Both the position numbers and the translations under genes were made by a program. Shown here one piece after another: positions 40,564 through 54,838 of a stretch of DNA of 64,000 nucleotides. The stretch lies in contig NW_003109603.1 of NCBI RefSeq assembly GCF_000003605.2, positions 101,354 through 165,353 of the forward strand. Direction: 5' to 3'. The notes under the pieces are model-generated. The model was given only the letters and a program-made list of their open reading frames with translations, was not told where the DNA came from and made no database searches. Positions within the stretch are counted from its first letter, which is position 1. Every line of letters starts with the position of its first letter. The stretch comes from Saccoglossus kowalevskii (lineage: Eukaryota > Hemichordata > Enteropneusta > Harrimaniidae).

Positions 40564-42554
40564 AGAATTATGGTCATTTGTTCTGCTTTGATCATACACA
40601 GATTGCTCTACTACACCAAAGGAGTGATGGTAGTTTGTTCTGCTGTGATCATACACAGATTGCTCTTCCATATTACAGAATTATGGTCATTTGTTCTGCT
40701 TTGATCATACACAGATTGCTCTACTACACCAAAGGAGTGATGGTCGTTTGTTCTGCTTTGATCATACACAGATTGCTCTTCCATACTAGAGAATTATGGT
40801 CGTTTGTTGTGCTTTGATCATACACAGATTGCTCTACTACACCAAAGGAGTGATGGTCGTTTGTTCTGCTTTGATCATACACAGATTGCTCTTCCATACT
40901 AGATAATTATGGTCGTTTGTTCTGCTTTGATCATACACAGAGATTGCTCTTCTATACTAGAGAATTATGGTCGTTTGTTCTGCTTTGATAATACACAGAT
41001 TGCTCTTCCATATTAGACAATTATGGTCGTTTGTTCTGCTTTGATCATACACAGATTGCTCTTCCATACTAGAGAATTATGGTCGTTTGTTCTGCTTTGA
41101 TGACACACAGATTGCTCTTCCATACTAGAGAATTATGGTCGTTTGTTCTGCTTTGATCATACACAGATTGCTCTTCCATATTAGAGAATTATGGTCGTTT
41201 GTTCTGCTTTGTTCATACACAGATTTCTCTACTACACCAAAGGAGTGATGGTCGTTTGTTCTGCTGTGATCATACACAGATTGCTCTTCCATATTAGAGA
41301 ATTATGGTCATTTGTGCTGCTTTGATCATACACAGATTGCTCTTCCACACCAAAGAATTATGGTCGTTTTGTTCTGCTTTGATCATACACAGATTGCTCT
41401 ACTACACCAAAGGAGTGATGGTCGTTTGTTCTGCTGTGATCATACACAGATTGCTCTTCCATATTCGAGAATTATGGTCATTTGTTCTGCTTTGATCATA
41501 CACAGATTGCTCTACTACACCAAAGGAGTGATGGTCGTTTGTTCTGCTTTGATCATACACAGATTGCTCTTCCATACTAGAGAATTATGGTCGTTTGTTC
41601 TGCTTTGATCATACACAGATTGCTCTTCCATATTAGAGAATTATGGTCGTTTGTTCTGCTTTGATCATACACAGATTGCTCTACTACACCAAATGAGTGA
41701 TGGTCGTTTGTTCTGCTGTGATCATACACAGATTGCTCTTCCATATTAGAGAATTATGGTCATTTGTTCTGCTTTGATCATACACAGATTGCTCTACTAC
41801 ACCAAAGGAGTGATGGTAGTTTGTTCTGCTGTGATCATACACAGATTGCTCTTCCATATTACAGAATTATGGTCATTTGTTCTGCTTTGATCATACACAG
41901 ATTGCTCTACTACACCAAAGGAGTGATGGTCGTTTGTTCTGCTTTGATCATACACAGATTGCTCTTCCATACTAGAAAATTATGGTCGTTTGTTGTGCTT
42001 TGATCATACACAGATTGCTCTTCCATACTAGAGAATTATGGTCGTTTGTTCTGCTTTGTTCATACACAGATTGCTCTACTACACCAAATGAGTGATGGTC
42101 GTTTGTTCTGCTCTGATCATACACAGATTGCTCTTCCATATTAGAGAATTATGGTCATTTGTTCTGCTTTGATCATACACAGATTGCTCTACTACACCAA
42201 AGGAGTGATGGTCGTTTGTTCTGCTTTGATCATACACAGATTGCTCTTCCATACTAGATAATTATGGTCGTTTGTTCTGCTTTGATCATACACAGAGATT
42301 GCTCTTCTATACTAGAGAATTATGGTCGTTTGTTCTGCTTTGATAATACACAGATTGCTCTTCCATATTAAACAATTATGGTCGTTTGTTCTGCTTTGAT
42401 CATACACAGATTGCTCTTCCATACTAAAGAATTATGGTCGTTTGTTCTGCTTTGATCACACACAGATTGCTCTTCCATACTAGAGAATTATGGTCGTTTG
42501 TTCTACTTTGATCATACACAGATTGCTCTTCCATATTAAAGAATTATTGTCGTT

Positions 42555-43290
42555 TGTTCTGCTTTGTTCATACACAGATTTCTCTACTACACCAAGGATT
42601 GATGGTCGTTTTGTTCTGCTGTGATCATACACAGATTGCTCTTCCATATTAGAGAATTATGGTCATTTGTGCTGCTTTGATCATACACAGATTGCTCTAC
42701 TACACCAAAGGAGTGATGGTCGTTTGTTCTGCTGTGATCATACACAGATTGCTCTTCCATATTAGAGAATTATGGTCATTTGTTCTGCTTTGATCATACA
42801 CAGATTGCTTTACTACACCAAAGGAGTGATGGTCGTTTGTTCTGCTGTGATCATACACAGATTGCTTTTCCATATTAGAGAATTATGGTCATTTGTTCTG
42901 CTTTGATCATACACAGATTGCTCTACTACACCAAAGGAGTGATGGTCGTTTGTTCTGCTTTGATCATACACAGATTTCTCTTCCATACTAGAGAATTATG
43001 GTCGTTTGTTCTGCTTAGATCATACACAGATTGCTCTTCCATACTAGAGAATTATGGTCGTTTGTTCTGCTTTGATCATACACAGATTGCTCTTCCATAC
43101 TAGAGAATTATGGTCGTTTGATCTGCTTTGATCATACACTGATTGCTCTACTACACCAAAGGAGTGATGGTCGTTTGCTCTGCTTTGATGATACACAGAT
43201 TGCTCTTCCATACTAGAGAATTATGGTCGTTTGTTCTGCTTTGATCATACACAGATTGCTCTTCCATACTAGAGAATTATGGTCGTTTGT
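42555..43290 (+). repeat. Triplicated segment, copy 3
   Basis: It has the same marker series. It opens with ccaaggattgat (one base short), like the aaaggattgat of the 16.2-kb copy. That groups copies 2 and 3 together against copy 1. Confidence 0.8.
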
Positions 43291-43296
43291 TCTGCT

Positions 43297-45167
43297 TTGT
43301 TCATACACAGATTGCTCTACTACACCAAAGGAGTGATGGTCGTTTGTTCTGCTGTGATCATACACAGATTGCTCTTCCATATTAGAGAATTATGGTCATT
43401 TGTTCTGCTTTGATCATACACAGATTGCTCTAGTACACCAAAGGAGTGATGGTCGTTTGTTCTGCTGTGATCATACACAGATTGCTCTTCCATATTAGAG
43501 AATTATGGTCATTTGTTCTGCTTTGATCATACACAGATTGCTCTACTACACCAAAGGTGTGATGGTCGTTTGTTCTGCTTTGATCATACACAGATTGCTC
43601 TTCCATACTAGAGAATTATGGTCGTTTGTTCTGATTTGATCATACACAGATTGCTCTTCCATACTAGAGAATTATGGTCGTTTGTTCTGCTTTGTTCATA
43701 CACAGATTGCTCTACTACACCAAAGGAGTGATGGTCGTTTGTTCTGCTGTGATCATACACAGATTGCTCTTCCATATTAGAGAATTATGGTCATTTGTGC
43801 TGCTTTGATCATACACAGATTGCTCTACTACACCAAAGCAGTGATGGTCGTTTGTTCTGCTGTGATCATACACAGATTGCTCTTCCATATTAGAGAATTA
43901 TGGTCATTTGTTCTGCTTTGATCATACATAGATTGCTCTACTACACCAAAGGAGTGATGGTCGTTTGTTCTGCTTTCATCATACACAGATTGCTCTTTCA
44001 TACTAGAGAATTATGGTCGTTTGTTCTGCTTTGGTCATACACAGATTGCTCTTCCATACTAGAGAATTATGGTCGTTTGTTCTGCTTTGTTCATACACAG
44101 ATTGCTCTACTACACCAAATGAGTGATGGTCGTTTGTTCTGCTGTGATCATACACAGATTGCTCTTCCATATTAGAGAATTATGGTCATTTGTTCTGCTT
44201 TGATCATACACAGATTGCCCTACTACACCAAAGGAGTGATGGTCGTTTGTTCTGCTTTGATCATACACAGATTGCTCTTCCATACTAGATAATTATGGTC
44301 GTTTGTTCTGCTTTGATCATACACAGATTGCTCTACTACACCAAAGGAGTGATGGTCGTTTGTTCTGCTTTGATCATACACAGATTGCTCTTCCATACTA
44401 GAGAATTATGGTCGTTTGTTCTGCTTTGATCATACACAGATTGCTCTTCCATACTAAAGAATTATGGTCGTTTGTTCTGCTTTGATTATACAAAGATTGC
44501 TCTTCCATACTAGAGAATTATGGTCGTTTGTTCTGCTTTGATCATACACTGATTGCTCTACTACACCAAAGGAGTGATGGTCGTTTGCTCTGCTTTGATC
44601 ATACACAGATTGCTCTTCCATACTAGAGAATTATGGTCGTTTGTTCTGCTTTGATCATACACAGGTTGCGCTTCCATACGAGAGAATTATGGTCGTTTGT
44701 TCTGCTTTGTTCATACACAGATTGCTCTACTACACCAAATGAGTGATGGTCGTTTGTTCTGCTGTGATCATACACAGATTGCTCTTCCATATTAGAGAAT
44801 TATGGTCATTTGTTCTGCTTTGATCATACACAGATTGCTCTACTACACCAAAGGAGTGATGGTAGTTTGTTCTGCTGTGATCATACACAGATTGCTCTTC
44901 CATATTACAGAATTATGGTCATTTGTTCTGCTTTGATCATACACAGATTGCTCTACTACACCAAAGGAGTGATGGTCGTTTGTTTTGCTTTGATCATACA
45001 CAGATTGCTCTTCCATACTAGAGAATTATGGTCGTTTGTTGTGCTTTGATCATACAGAGATTGCTCTTCCATACTAGAGAATTGTGGTCGTTTGTTCTGC
45101 TTTGTTCATACACAGATTGCTCTACTACACCAAATGAGTGATGGTCGTTTGTTCTGCTTTGATCATA
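43297..45167 (+). repeat. Long segmental duplicate of 29.48-31.35 kb
   Basis: It aligns without net indel to the 30-kb copy. Its end carries catacagagattgctc, a private form also seen at the end of the gamma copy at 10856 (offset 33,954). Within it, 44206-44850 is copied again at 47476-48120 (offset 3,270), with the shared private cagattgccctac. Confidence 0.87.
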
Positions 45168-47475
45168 CACAGAGATTGCTCTTCTATACTAGAGAATTAT
45201 GGTCGTTTGTTCTGCTTTGATAATACACAGATTGCTCTTCCATATTAGACAATTATGGTCGTTTGTTCTGCTTTGATCATACACAGATTGCTCTTCCATA
45301 CTAGAGAATTATGGTCGTTTGTTCTGCTTTGATCACACACAGATTGCTCTTCCATACTAGAGAATTATGGTCGTTTGTTCTGCTTTGATCATACACAGAT
45401 TGCTCTTCCATACTAGAGAATTATGGTCGTTTGTTCTGCTTTGATCACACACAGATTGCTCTTCCATACTAGAGAATTATGGTCGTTTGTTCTGCTTTGA
45501 TCATACACAGATTGCTCTTCTATATTAGAGAATTATGGTCGTTTGTTCTGCTTTGATCATACACAGATTGCTCTTCCAGATTAGAGAATTATGGTCGTTT
45601 GTTCTGCTTTGATCATACACAGATTGCTCTTCCATACTAGAGAATTATGGTCGTTTGTTCTGCTTTGATCATACACAGATTGCTCTTCCATGCTAGAGAA
45701 TTATGGTCGTTTGTTCTGCTTTGATCATACACAGATTGCTCTACTACACCAAAGGAGTGATGGTCGTTTGTTCTCCTGTGATCATACACAGATTGCTTTT
45801 CCATATTAGGGAATTATGGTCATTTGTTCTGCTTTGATCATACACAGATTGCTCTACTACACCAAAGGAGTGATGGTCGTTTGATCTGCTTTGATCATAC
45901 ACAGATTGCTCTTCCATACTAGATAATTATGGTCGTTTGTTCTGCTTTGATCATACACAGAGATTGCTCTTCCATACTAGAGAATTATGGTCGTTTGTTC
46001 TGTTTTGTTCATACACAGATTGCTCTACTACACCAAATGAGTGACGGTCGTTTGATCTGCTTTGATCATACACAGATTGCTCTTCCATACTAGATAATTA
46101 TGGTCGTTTGTTCTGCTTTGATCATACACAGAGATTGCTCTTCTATACTAGAGAATTATGGTCGTTTGTTCTGCTTTGATAATACACAGATTGCTCTTCC
46201 ATATTAGACAATTATGGTCGTTTGTTCTGCTTTGATCATACACACATTGCTCTTCCATACTAGAGAATTATGGTCGTTTGTTCTGCTTTGATCACACACA
46301 GATTGCTCTTCCATACTAGAGAATTATGGTCGTTTGTTCTGCTTTGATCACACACAGATTGCTCTTGTTACTAGAGAATTATGGTCGTTTGTTCTGCTTT
46401 GATCATACACAGATTGCTGTTCCATATTAGAGAATTATGGTCGTTTGTTCTGCTTTGATCATACACAGATTGCTCTTCCAGATTAGAGAATTATGGTCGT
46501 TTGTTCTGCTTTGATCATACACAGATTGCTCTTCCATACTAGAGAATTATGGTCGTTTGTTCTGCTTTGATAATACACAGATTGCTCTTCCATATTATAC
46601 AATCATGGTCGTTTGTTCTGCTTTGATCATACACAGATTGCTCTTCCATACTAGAGAATTATGGTCGTTTGTTCTGCTTTGATCACACACAGATTGCTCT
46701 TCCATACTAGAGAATTATGGTCGTTTGTTCTGCTTTGATCATACACAGATTGCTCTTCCATATTAGAGAATTATGGTCGTTTGTTCTGCTTTGATCATAC
46801 ACAGATTGCTCTTCCAGATTAGAGAATTATGGTCGTTTGTTCTGCTTTGATCATACACAGATTGCTCTTCCATACTAGAGAATTATGGTCGTTTGTTCTG
46901 CTTTGATCATACACAAATTGCTCTTCCATACTAGAGAATTATGGCCGTTTGTTCTGCTTTGATCATACACAGATTGCTCTACTACACCAAAGGAGTGATG
47001 GTCGTATGCTCTGCTTTGGTCATACACAGATTGCGCATCCATACTAGAGAATTATGGTAGTTTGCTCTTCTTTGATCATACACAGATTGCTCTTCCACAT
47101 TAGAGAATTATGGTCGTTTGTTCTGCTTTGATCATACACAGATTGCTCTACTACACCAAAAGAGTGATGGTCGTTTGCTCTGCTTTGATCATACACAGAT
47201 TGCTCTTCCACATTAGAGAATTATGGTCGTTTGTTCTGCTTTGATCATACACAGATTGCTCTACTACACCAAAGGAGTGATGGTCGTTTGTTCTGCTGTG
47301 ATCATACATAGATTGCTCTTCCATATTAGAGAATTATGGTCATTTGTTCTGTTTTGATCATACACAGATTGCTCTACTACACCAAAGGAGTGATGGTAGT
47401 TTGTTCTGCTGTGATCATACACAGATTGCTCTTCCATATTAGAGAAATTTATGGTAATTTTGTTCTGCTTTGATC

Positions 47476-48120
47476 ATACACAGATTGCCCTACTACACCA
47501 AAGGAGTGATGGTCGTTTGTTCTGCTTTGATCATACACAGATTGCTCTTCCATACTAGATAATTATGGTCGTTTGTTCTGCTTTGATCATACACAGATTG
47601 CTCTACTACACCAAAGGAGTGATGGTCGTTTGTTCTGCTTTGATCATACACAGATTGCTCTTCCATACTAGAGAATTATGGTCGTTTGTTCTGCTTTGAT
47701 CATACACAGATTGCTCTTCCATACTAAAGAATTATGGTCGTTTGTTCTGCTTTGATTATACAAAGATTGCTCTTCCATACTAGAGAATTATGGTCGTTTG
47801 TTCTGCTTTGATCATACACTGATTGCTCTACTACACCAAAGGAGTGATGGTCGTTTGCTCTGCTTTGATCATACACAGATTGCTCTTCCATACTAGAGAA
47901 TTATGGTCGTTTGTTCTGCTTTGATCATACACAGGTTGCTCTTCCATACTAGAGAATTATGGTCGTTTGTTCTGCTTTGTTCATACACAGATTGCTCTAC
48001 TACACCAAATGAGTGATGGTCGTTTGTTCTGCTGTGATCATACACAGATTGCTTTTCCATATTAGAGAATTATGGTCATTTGTTCTGCTTTGATCATACA
48101 CAGATTGCTCTACTACACCA
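47476..48120 (+). repeat. Secondary copy of 44.21-44.85 kb
   Basis: It shares cagattgccctac and gattatacaaag with 44206-44850 at an offset of 3,270 bp. Similarity in variant order ends where a gamma cassette begins in the older segment and an ordinary A run begins here. Confidence 0.83.
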
Positions 48121-49320
48121 AAGGAGTGATGGTCGTTTGTTCTGCTTTGATCATACACAGATTGCTCTTCCATACTAGAGAATTATGGTCGTTTGTTCTG
48201 CTTTGATCATACACAGATTGCTCTTCCATACTAGAGAATTATGGTCGTTTGTTCTGCTTTGATCATACACAGATTGCTCTTCCATACTAGAGAATTATGG
48301 TCGTTTGTTCTGCTTTGATCATACACTGATTGCTCTACTACACCAAAGGAGTGATGGTCGTTTGCTCTGCTTTGATCATACACAGATTGCTCTTCCATAC
48401 TAGAGAATTATGGTCGTTTGTTCTGCTTTGATCATACACAGATTGCTCTTCCATACTAGAGAATTATGGTCGTTTGTTCTGCTTTGTTCATACACAGATT
48501 GCTCTACTACACCAAAGGAGTGATGGTCGTTTGTTCTGCTGTGATCTCACACAGATTGCTCTTCCATATTAGAGAATTATGGTCATTTGTTCTGCTTTGA
48601 TCATACACAGATTGCTCTACTACACCAAAGGAGTGATGGTCGTTTGTTCTGCTGTGATCATACACAGATTGCTCTTCCATATTAGAGAATTATGGTCATT
48701 TGTTCTGCTTTGATCATACACAGATTGCTCTACTACACCAAAAGAGTGATGGTCGTTTGTTCTGCTTTGATCATACACAGATTGCTCTTCCATACTAGAG
48801 AATTATGGTCGTTTGTTCTGATTTGATCATACACAGATTGCTCTTCCATACTAGAGTATTATGGTCGTTTGTTCTGCTTTGTTCATACACAGATTGCTCT
48901 ACTACACCAAAGGAGTGATGGTCGTTTGTTCTGCTGTGATCATACACAGATTGCTCTTCCATATTAGAGAATTATGGTCATTTGTGCTGCTTTGATCATA
49001 CACAGATTGCTCTACTACACCAAAGGAGTGATGGTCGTTTGTTCTGCTGTGATCATACACAGATTGCTCTTCCATATTAGAGAATTATGGTCATTTGTTC
49101 TGCTTTGATCATACACAGATTGCTCTACTACACCAAAGGAGTGATGGTCGTTTGTTCTGCTTTCATCATACACAGATTGCTCTTCCATGCTAGAGAATTA
49201 TGGTCGTTTGTTCTGCTTTGGTCATACACAGATTGCTCTTCCATACTAGAGAATTATGGTCGTTTGTTCTGCTTTGTTCATACACAGATTGCTCTACTAC
49301 ACCAAATGAGAGATGGTCGT

Positions 49321-49560
49321 TTGTTCTGACTGTGATCATACACAGATTGCTCTTTCCATATCAGAGAATTATGGTCATTCGTTCTGCTTTGATCATACAC
49401 AGATTGCTATATTACACCAAAAGGAGTGATGGTAGTTTGTTTTGCTGTGATCATACACAGATTGCTCTTCCATATTACAGAATTATGGTCATTTGTTCTG
49501 CTTTGATCATACACAGATTGCTCTACTACACCAAAGGAGTGATGGTCGTTAGTTTCTGCT
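49321..49560 (+). other. Indel-dense patch inside a beta/gamma junction
   Basis: It contains ttctgactgtg, gctctttccatatcag, gctatattac, ccaaaagg and gttagtttctgc within about 240 bp. The patch lies where a beta cassette passes into a broken gamma cassette, so it could be a real recombination scar or a misassembled join. Confidence 0.65.
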
Positions 49561-50963
49561 TTGATCATACACAGATTGCTCTTCCATACTAGAGAATTAT
49601 GGTCGTTTGTTGTGCTTTGATCATACACAGATTGCTCTTCCATACTAGAGAATTATGGTCGTTTGTTCTGCTTTGTTCATACACAGATTGCTCTACTACA
49701 CCAAATGAGTGATGGTCGTTTGTTCTGCTGTGATCATACACAGATTGCTCTTCCATATTAGAGAATTATGGTCATTTGTTCTGCTTTGATCATACACAGA
49801 TTGCTCTACTACACCAAAGGAGTGATGGTCGTTTGTTCTGCTTTGATCATACACAGATTGCTCTTCCATACTAGATAATTATGGTCGTTTGTTCTGCTTT
49901 GATCATACACAGAGATTGCTCTTCTATACTAGAGAATTATGGTCGTTTGTTCTGCTTTGATAATACACAGATTGCTCTTCCATATTAGACAATTATGGTC
50001 GTTTGTTCTGCTTTGATCATACACAGATTGCTCTTCCATACTAGAGAATTATGGTCGTTTGTTCTGCTTTGATCATACACAGATTGCATTTCCATACTAG
50101 AGAATTATGGTCGTTTGTTGTGCTTTGATCATACACAGATTGCTCTTCCATACTAGAGAATTATGGTCGTTTGTTCTGCTTTGTTCATACACAGATTGCT
50201 CTACTACACCAAATGAGTGATGGTCGTTTGTTCTGCTTTGATCATACACAGATTGCTCTTCCATACTAAAGAATTATGGTCGTTTGTTCTGCTTTGATCA
50301 TACAAAGATTGCTCTTCCATACTAGAGAATTATGGTCGTTTGTTCTGCTTTGATCATACACTGATTGCTCTACTACACCAAAGGAGTGATGGTCGTTTGC
50401 TCTGCTTTGATCATACACAGATTGCTCTTCCATACTAGAGAATTATGGTCGTTTGTTCTGCTTTGATCATACACAGGTTGCTCTTCCATACTAGAGAATT
50501 ATGGTCGTTTGTTCTGCTTTGTTCATACACAGATTGCTCTACTACACCAAATGCGTGATGGTCGTTTGTTCTGCTGTGATCATACACAGATTGCTCTTCC
50601 ATATTAGAGAATTATGGTCATTTGTTCTGCTTTGATCATACACAGATTGCTCTACTACACCAAAGGAGTGATGGTAGTTTGTTCTGCTGTGATCATACAC
50701 AGATTGCTCTTCCATATTACAGAATTATGGTCATTTGTTCTGCTTTGATCATACACAGATTGCTCTACTACACCAAAGGTGTGATGGTCGTTTGTTCTGC
50801 TTTGATCATACACAGATTGCTCTTCCATACTAGAGAATTATGGTCGTTTGTTGTGCTTTGATCATACACAGATTGCTCTTCCATACTAGAGAATTATGGT
50901 CGTTTGTTCTGCTTTGTTCATACACAGATTGCTCTACTACACCAAATGAGTGATGGTCGTTTG

Positions 50964-51689
50964 TTCTGCTGTGATCATACACAGATTGCTCTTCCATATT
51001 AGAGAATTATGGCCATTTGTTCTGCTTTGATCATACACAGATTGCTCTACTACACCAAAGGAGTGATGGTCGTTTGTTCTGCTTTGATCATACACAGATT
51101 GCTCTTCCATACTAGATAATTATGGTCGTTTGTTCTGCTTTGATCATACACAGAGATTGCTCTTCTATACTAGAGAATTATGGTCGTTTGTTCTGCTTTG
51201 ATAATACACAGATTGCTCTTCCATATTAGACAATTATGGTCGTTTGTTCTGCTGTGATCATACACAGATTGCTCTACTACACCAAAGGAGTGATGGTAGT
51301 TTGTTCTGCTGTGATCATACACAGGTTGCTCTTCCATATTACAGAATTATGGTCATTTGTTCTGCTTTGATCATACACAGATTGCTCTACTACACCAAAG
51401 GAGTGATGGTCGTTTGTTCTGCTTTGGTCATACACAGATTGCTCTTCCATACTAGAGAATTATGGTCGTTTGTTGTGCTTTGATCATACACAGATTGCTC
51501 TTCCATACTAGAGAATTATGGTCGTTTGTTCTGCTTTGTTCATACACAGATTGCTCTACTACACCAAATGAGTGATGGTCGTTTGTTCTGCTTTGATCAT
51601 ACACAGATTGCTCTTCCATACTAAAGAATTATGGTCGTTTGTTCTGCTTTGATCATACAAAGATTGCTCTTCCATACTAGAGAATTATG
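50964..51689 (+). repeat. Segmental duplicate of 38.16-38.88 kb
   Basis: It is the partner of the 38-kb segment. Downstream it continues into a complete zeta cassette, and the unit order from 50.09 to 50.86 kb resembles 51.45 to 52.22 kb at an offset of 1,355 bp, so this area holds nested duplications. Confidence 0.85.
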
Positions 51690-54025
51690 GTCGTTTGTTC
51701 TGCTTTGATCATACACTGATTGCTCTACTACACCAAAGGAGTGATGGTCGTTTGCTCTGCTTTGATCATACACAGATTGCTCTTCCATACTAGAGAATTA
51801 TGGTCGTTTGTTCTGCTTTGATCATACACAGGTTGCTCTTCCATACTAGAGAATTATGGTCGTTTGTTCTGCTTTGTTCATACACAGATTGCTCTACTAC
51901 ACCAAATGAGTGATGGTCGTTTGTTCTGCTGTGATCATACACAGATTGCTCTTCCATATTAGAGAATTATGGTCATTTGTTCTGCTTTGATCATACACAG
52001 ATTGCTCTACTACACCAAAGGAGTGATGGTAGTTTGTTCTGCTGTGATCACACACAGATTGCTCTTCCATATTACAGAATTATGGTCATTTGTTCTGCTT
52101 GGATCATACACAGATTGCTCTACTACACCAAAGGAGTGATGGTCGTTTGTTCAGCTTTGATCATACACAGATTGCTCTTCCATACTAGAGAATTATGGTC
52201 GTTTGCTGTGCTTTGATCATACACAGATTGCTCTTCCATATTAGAGAATTATGGTCGTTTGTTCTGCTTTGATCATACACAGATTGCTCTTCCATACTAG
52301 AGAATTATGGTCGTTTGTTCTGCTTTGATCACACACAGATTGCTCTTCCATACTAGAGAATTATGGTTGTTTGTTCTGCTTTGATCATACACAGATTGCT
52401 CTTCCATATTAGAGAATTATGGTCGTTTGTTCTGCTTTGATCATACACAGATTGCTCTTCCAGATAATAGAATTATGGTCGTTTGTTCTGCTTTGATCAT
52501 ACACAGATTGCCCTTCCATACTAGAGAATTATGGTCGTTTGTTCTGCTTTGATCATACACAGATTGCTCTAGTACACCAAAGGAGTGATGGTCGTTTGCT
52601 CTGCTTTGATCATATACAGATTGCTCTTCCATACTAGAGAATTATGGTCGTTTGTTCTGCTTTGATCATACACAGATTGCTCTTCCATATTAGAGAATTA
52701 TGGTCGTTTGTTCTGCTTTGATCATACACAGATTGCTCTACTACACAAAGGAGTGATGGTCGTTTGCTCTGCTTTGATCATACACAGATTGCTCTTCCAT
52801 ATTAGAGAATTATGGTCGTTTGTTCTACTTTGATCATACACAGATTGCTCTACTACACCAAAGGAGTGATGGTCGTTTGCTCTGCTTTGATCATACACAG
52901 ATTACTCTTCCATACTAGAGAATTGTGGTCGTTTGCTCTGCTTTGATCATACACAGATTGCTCTTCCATATTAGAGAATTATGGTCGTTTGTTCTGCTTT
53001 GATCATACACAGATTGCTCTACTACACCAAAGGAGTGATGGTCGTATGCTCTGCTTTGGTCATACACAGATTGCTCATCCATACTAGAGAATTATGGTAG
53101 TTTGCTCTTCTTTGATCATACACAGATTGCTCTTCCACATTAGACAATTATGGTCGTTTGTTCTGCTTTGATCATACACAGGTTGCTCTACTACACCAAA
53201 GGAGTGATGGTCGTTTGCTCTGCTTTGATCATACACAGATTGCTCTTCCACATTAGAGAATTATGGTCGTTTGTTCTGCTTTGATCATACACAGGTTGCT
53301 CTACTACACCAAAGGAGTGATGGTCGTTTGCTCTGCTTTGATCATACACAGATTGCTCTTCCACATTAGAGAATTATGGTCGTTTGTTCTGCTTTGATCA
53401 TACACTGATTGCTCTACTACACCAAAGGAGTGATGGTCTTTTGCTCTGCTTTGATCATACACAGATTACTCTTCCATACTAGAGAATTATGGTCGTTTGC
53501 TCTGCTTTGATCATTCACAGATTGCTCTTCCATATTAGAGAATTATTCTCGTTTGTTCTGCTTTGATCATACACAGATTGCTCTTCCATATTAGAGAATT
53601 ATGGTCGTTTGTTCTGCTTTGTTCATACACAGATTGCTCTACTACACCATAGGAGTGATGGTCGTTTGTTCTGCTTTGATCATACACAGATTTCTCTTCC
53701 ATACTAGAGAATTATGGTCGTTTGTTCTGCTTTGATCATACACAGATTGCTCTTCCATACTAGAGAATTATGGTCGTTTGTTCTGCTTTGTTCATACACA
53801 GATTGCTCTACTACACCAAAGGAGTGATGGTCGTTTGATCTGCTGTGATCATACACAGATTGCTCTTCCATATTAGAGAATTATGGTCATTTGTTCTGCT
53901 TTGATCATACACAGATTGCTCTACTACACCAAAGGAGTGATGGTCGTTTGTTCTGCTGAGATCATACACAGATTGCTCTTCCATATTAGAGAATTATGGT
54001 CATTTGTTCTGCTTTGATCATACAC

Positions 54026-54838
54026 AGATTGCTCTACTACACCAAAGGAGTGATGGTCGTTTGTTCTGCTTTGATCATACACAGATTGCTCTTCCATACT
54101 AGATAATTATTGTCGTTTGTTCTGCTTTGATCATACACAGAGATTGCTCTTCTATACTAAAGAATTATGGTCGTTTGTTCTGCTTTGATAATACACAGAT
54201 TGCTCTTCCATATTAGACAATTATGGTCGTTTACTCTGCTTTGATCATACACAGATTGCTCTGCTACACCAAAGGAGTGATGGTCGTTTGTTCTGCTATG
54301 ATCATACACAGATTGCTCTTCCATACTAGAGAATTATGGTCGTTTGTTCTGCTTTGATCATACACAGATTGCTCTTCCATACTAGAGAATTATGGTCCTT
54401 TGTTCTGCTTTGATCATACACAGATTGCTCTTTCATATTAGAGAATTATGGTCGTTTGTTCTGCTTTGATCATACACAGATTGCTGTTCCAGATTAGAGA
54501 ATTATGGTCGTTTGTTCTGCTTTGATCATACACAGATTGCTCTACTACACCAAAGGAGTGATGGTCGTTTGTTCTGCTGTGATCATACACAGATTGCTCT
54601 TCCATATTAGAGAATTATGGTCATTTGTTCTGCTTTGATCATACACATATTGCTTTACTACACCAAAGGAGTGATGGTCGTTTGTTCTGCTGTGATCATA
54701 CACAGATTGCTTTTCCATATTAGAGAATTATGGTCATTTGTTCTGCTTTGATCATACACAGATTGCTCTACTACACCAAAGGAGTGATGGTCGTTTGTTC
54801 TGCTTTGATCATACACAGATTGCTCTTCCATACTAGAG
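54026..54838 (+). repeat. Segmental duplicate of 24.24-25.05 kb
   Basis: It serves as the unpatched reference for the 24-kb copy. Its own private changes include tattgtcg near 54110, ctgctatgatc near 54297, ggtccttt near 54396 and cacatattgc near 54647. Confidence 0.87.
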
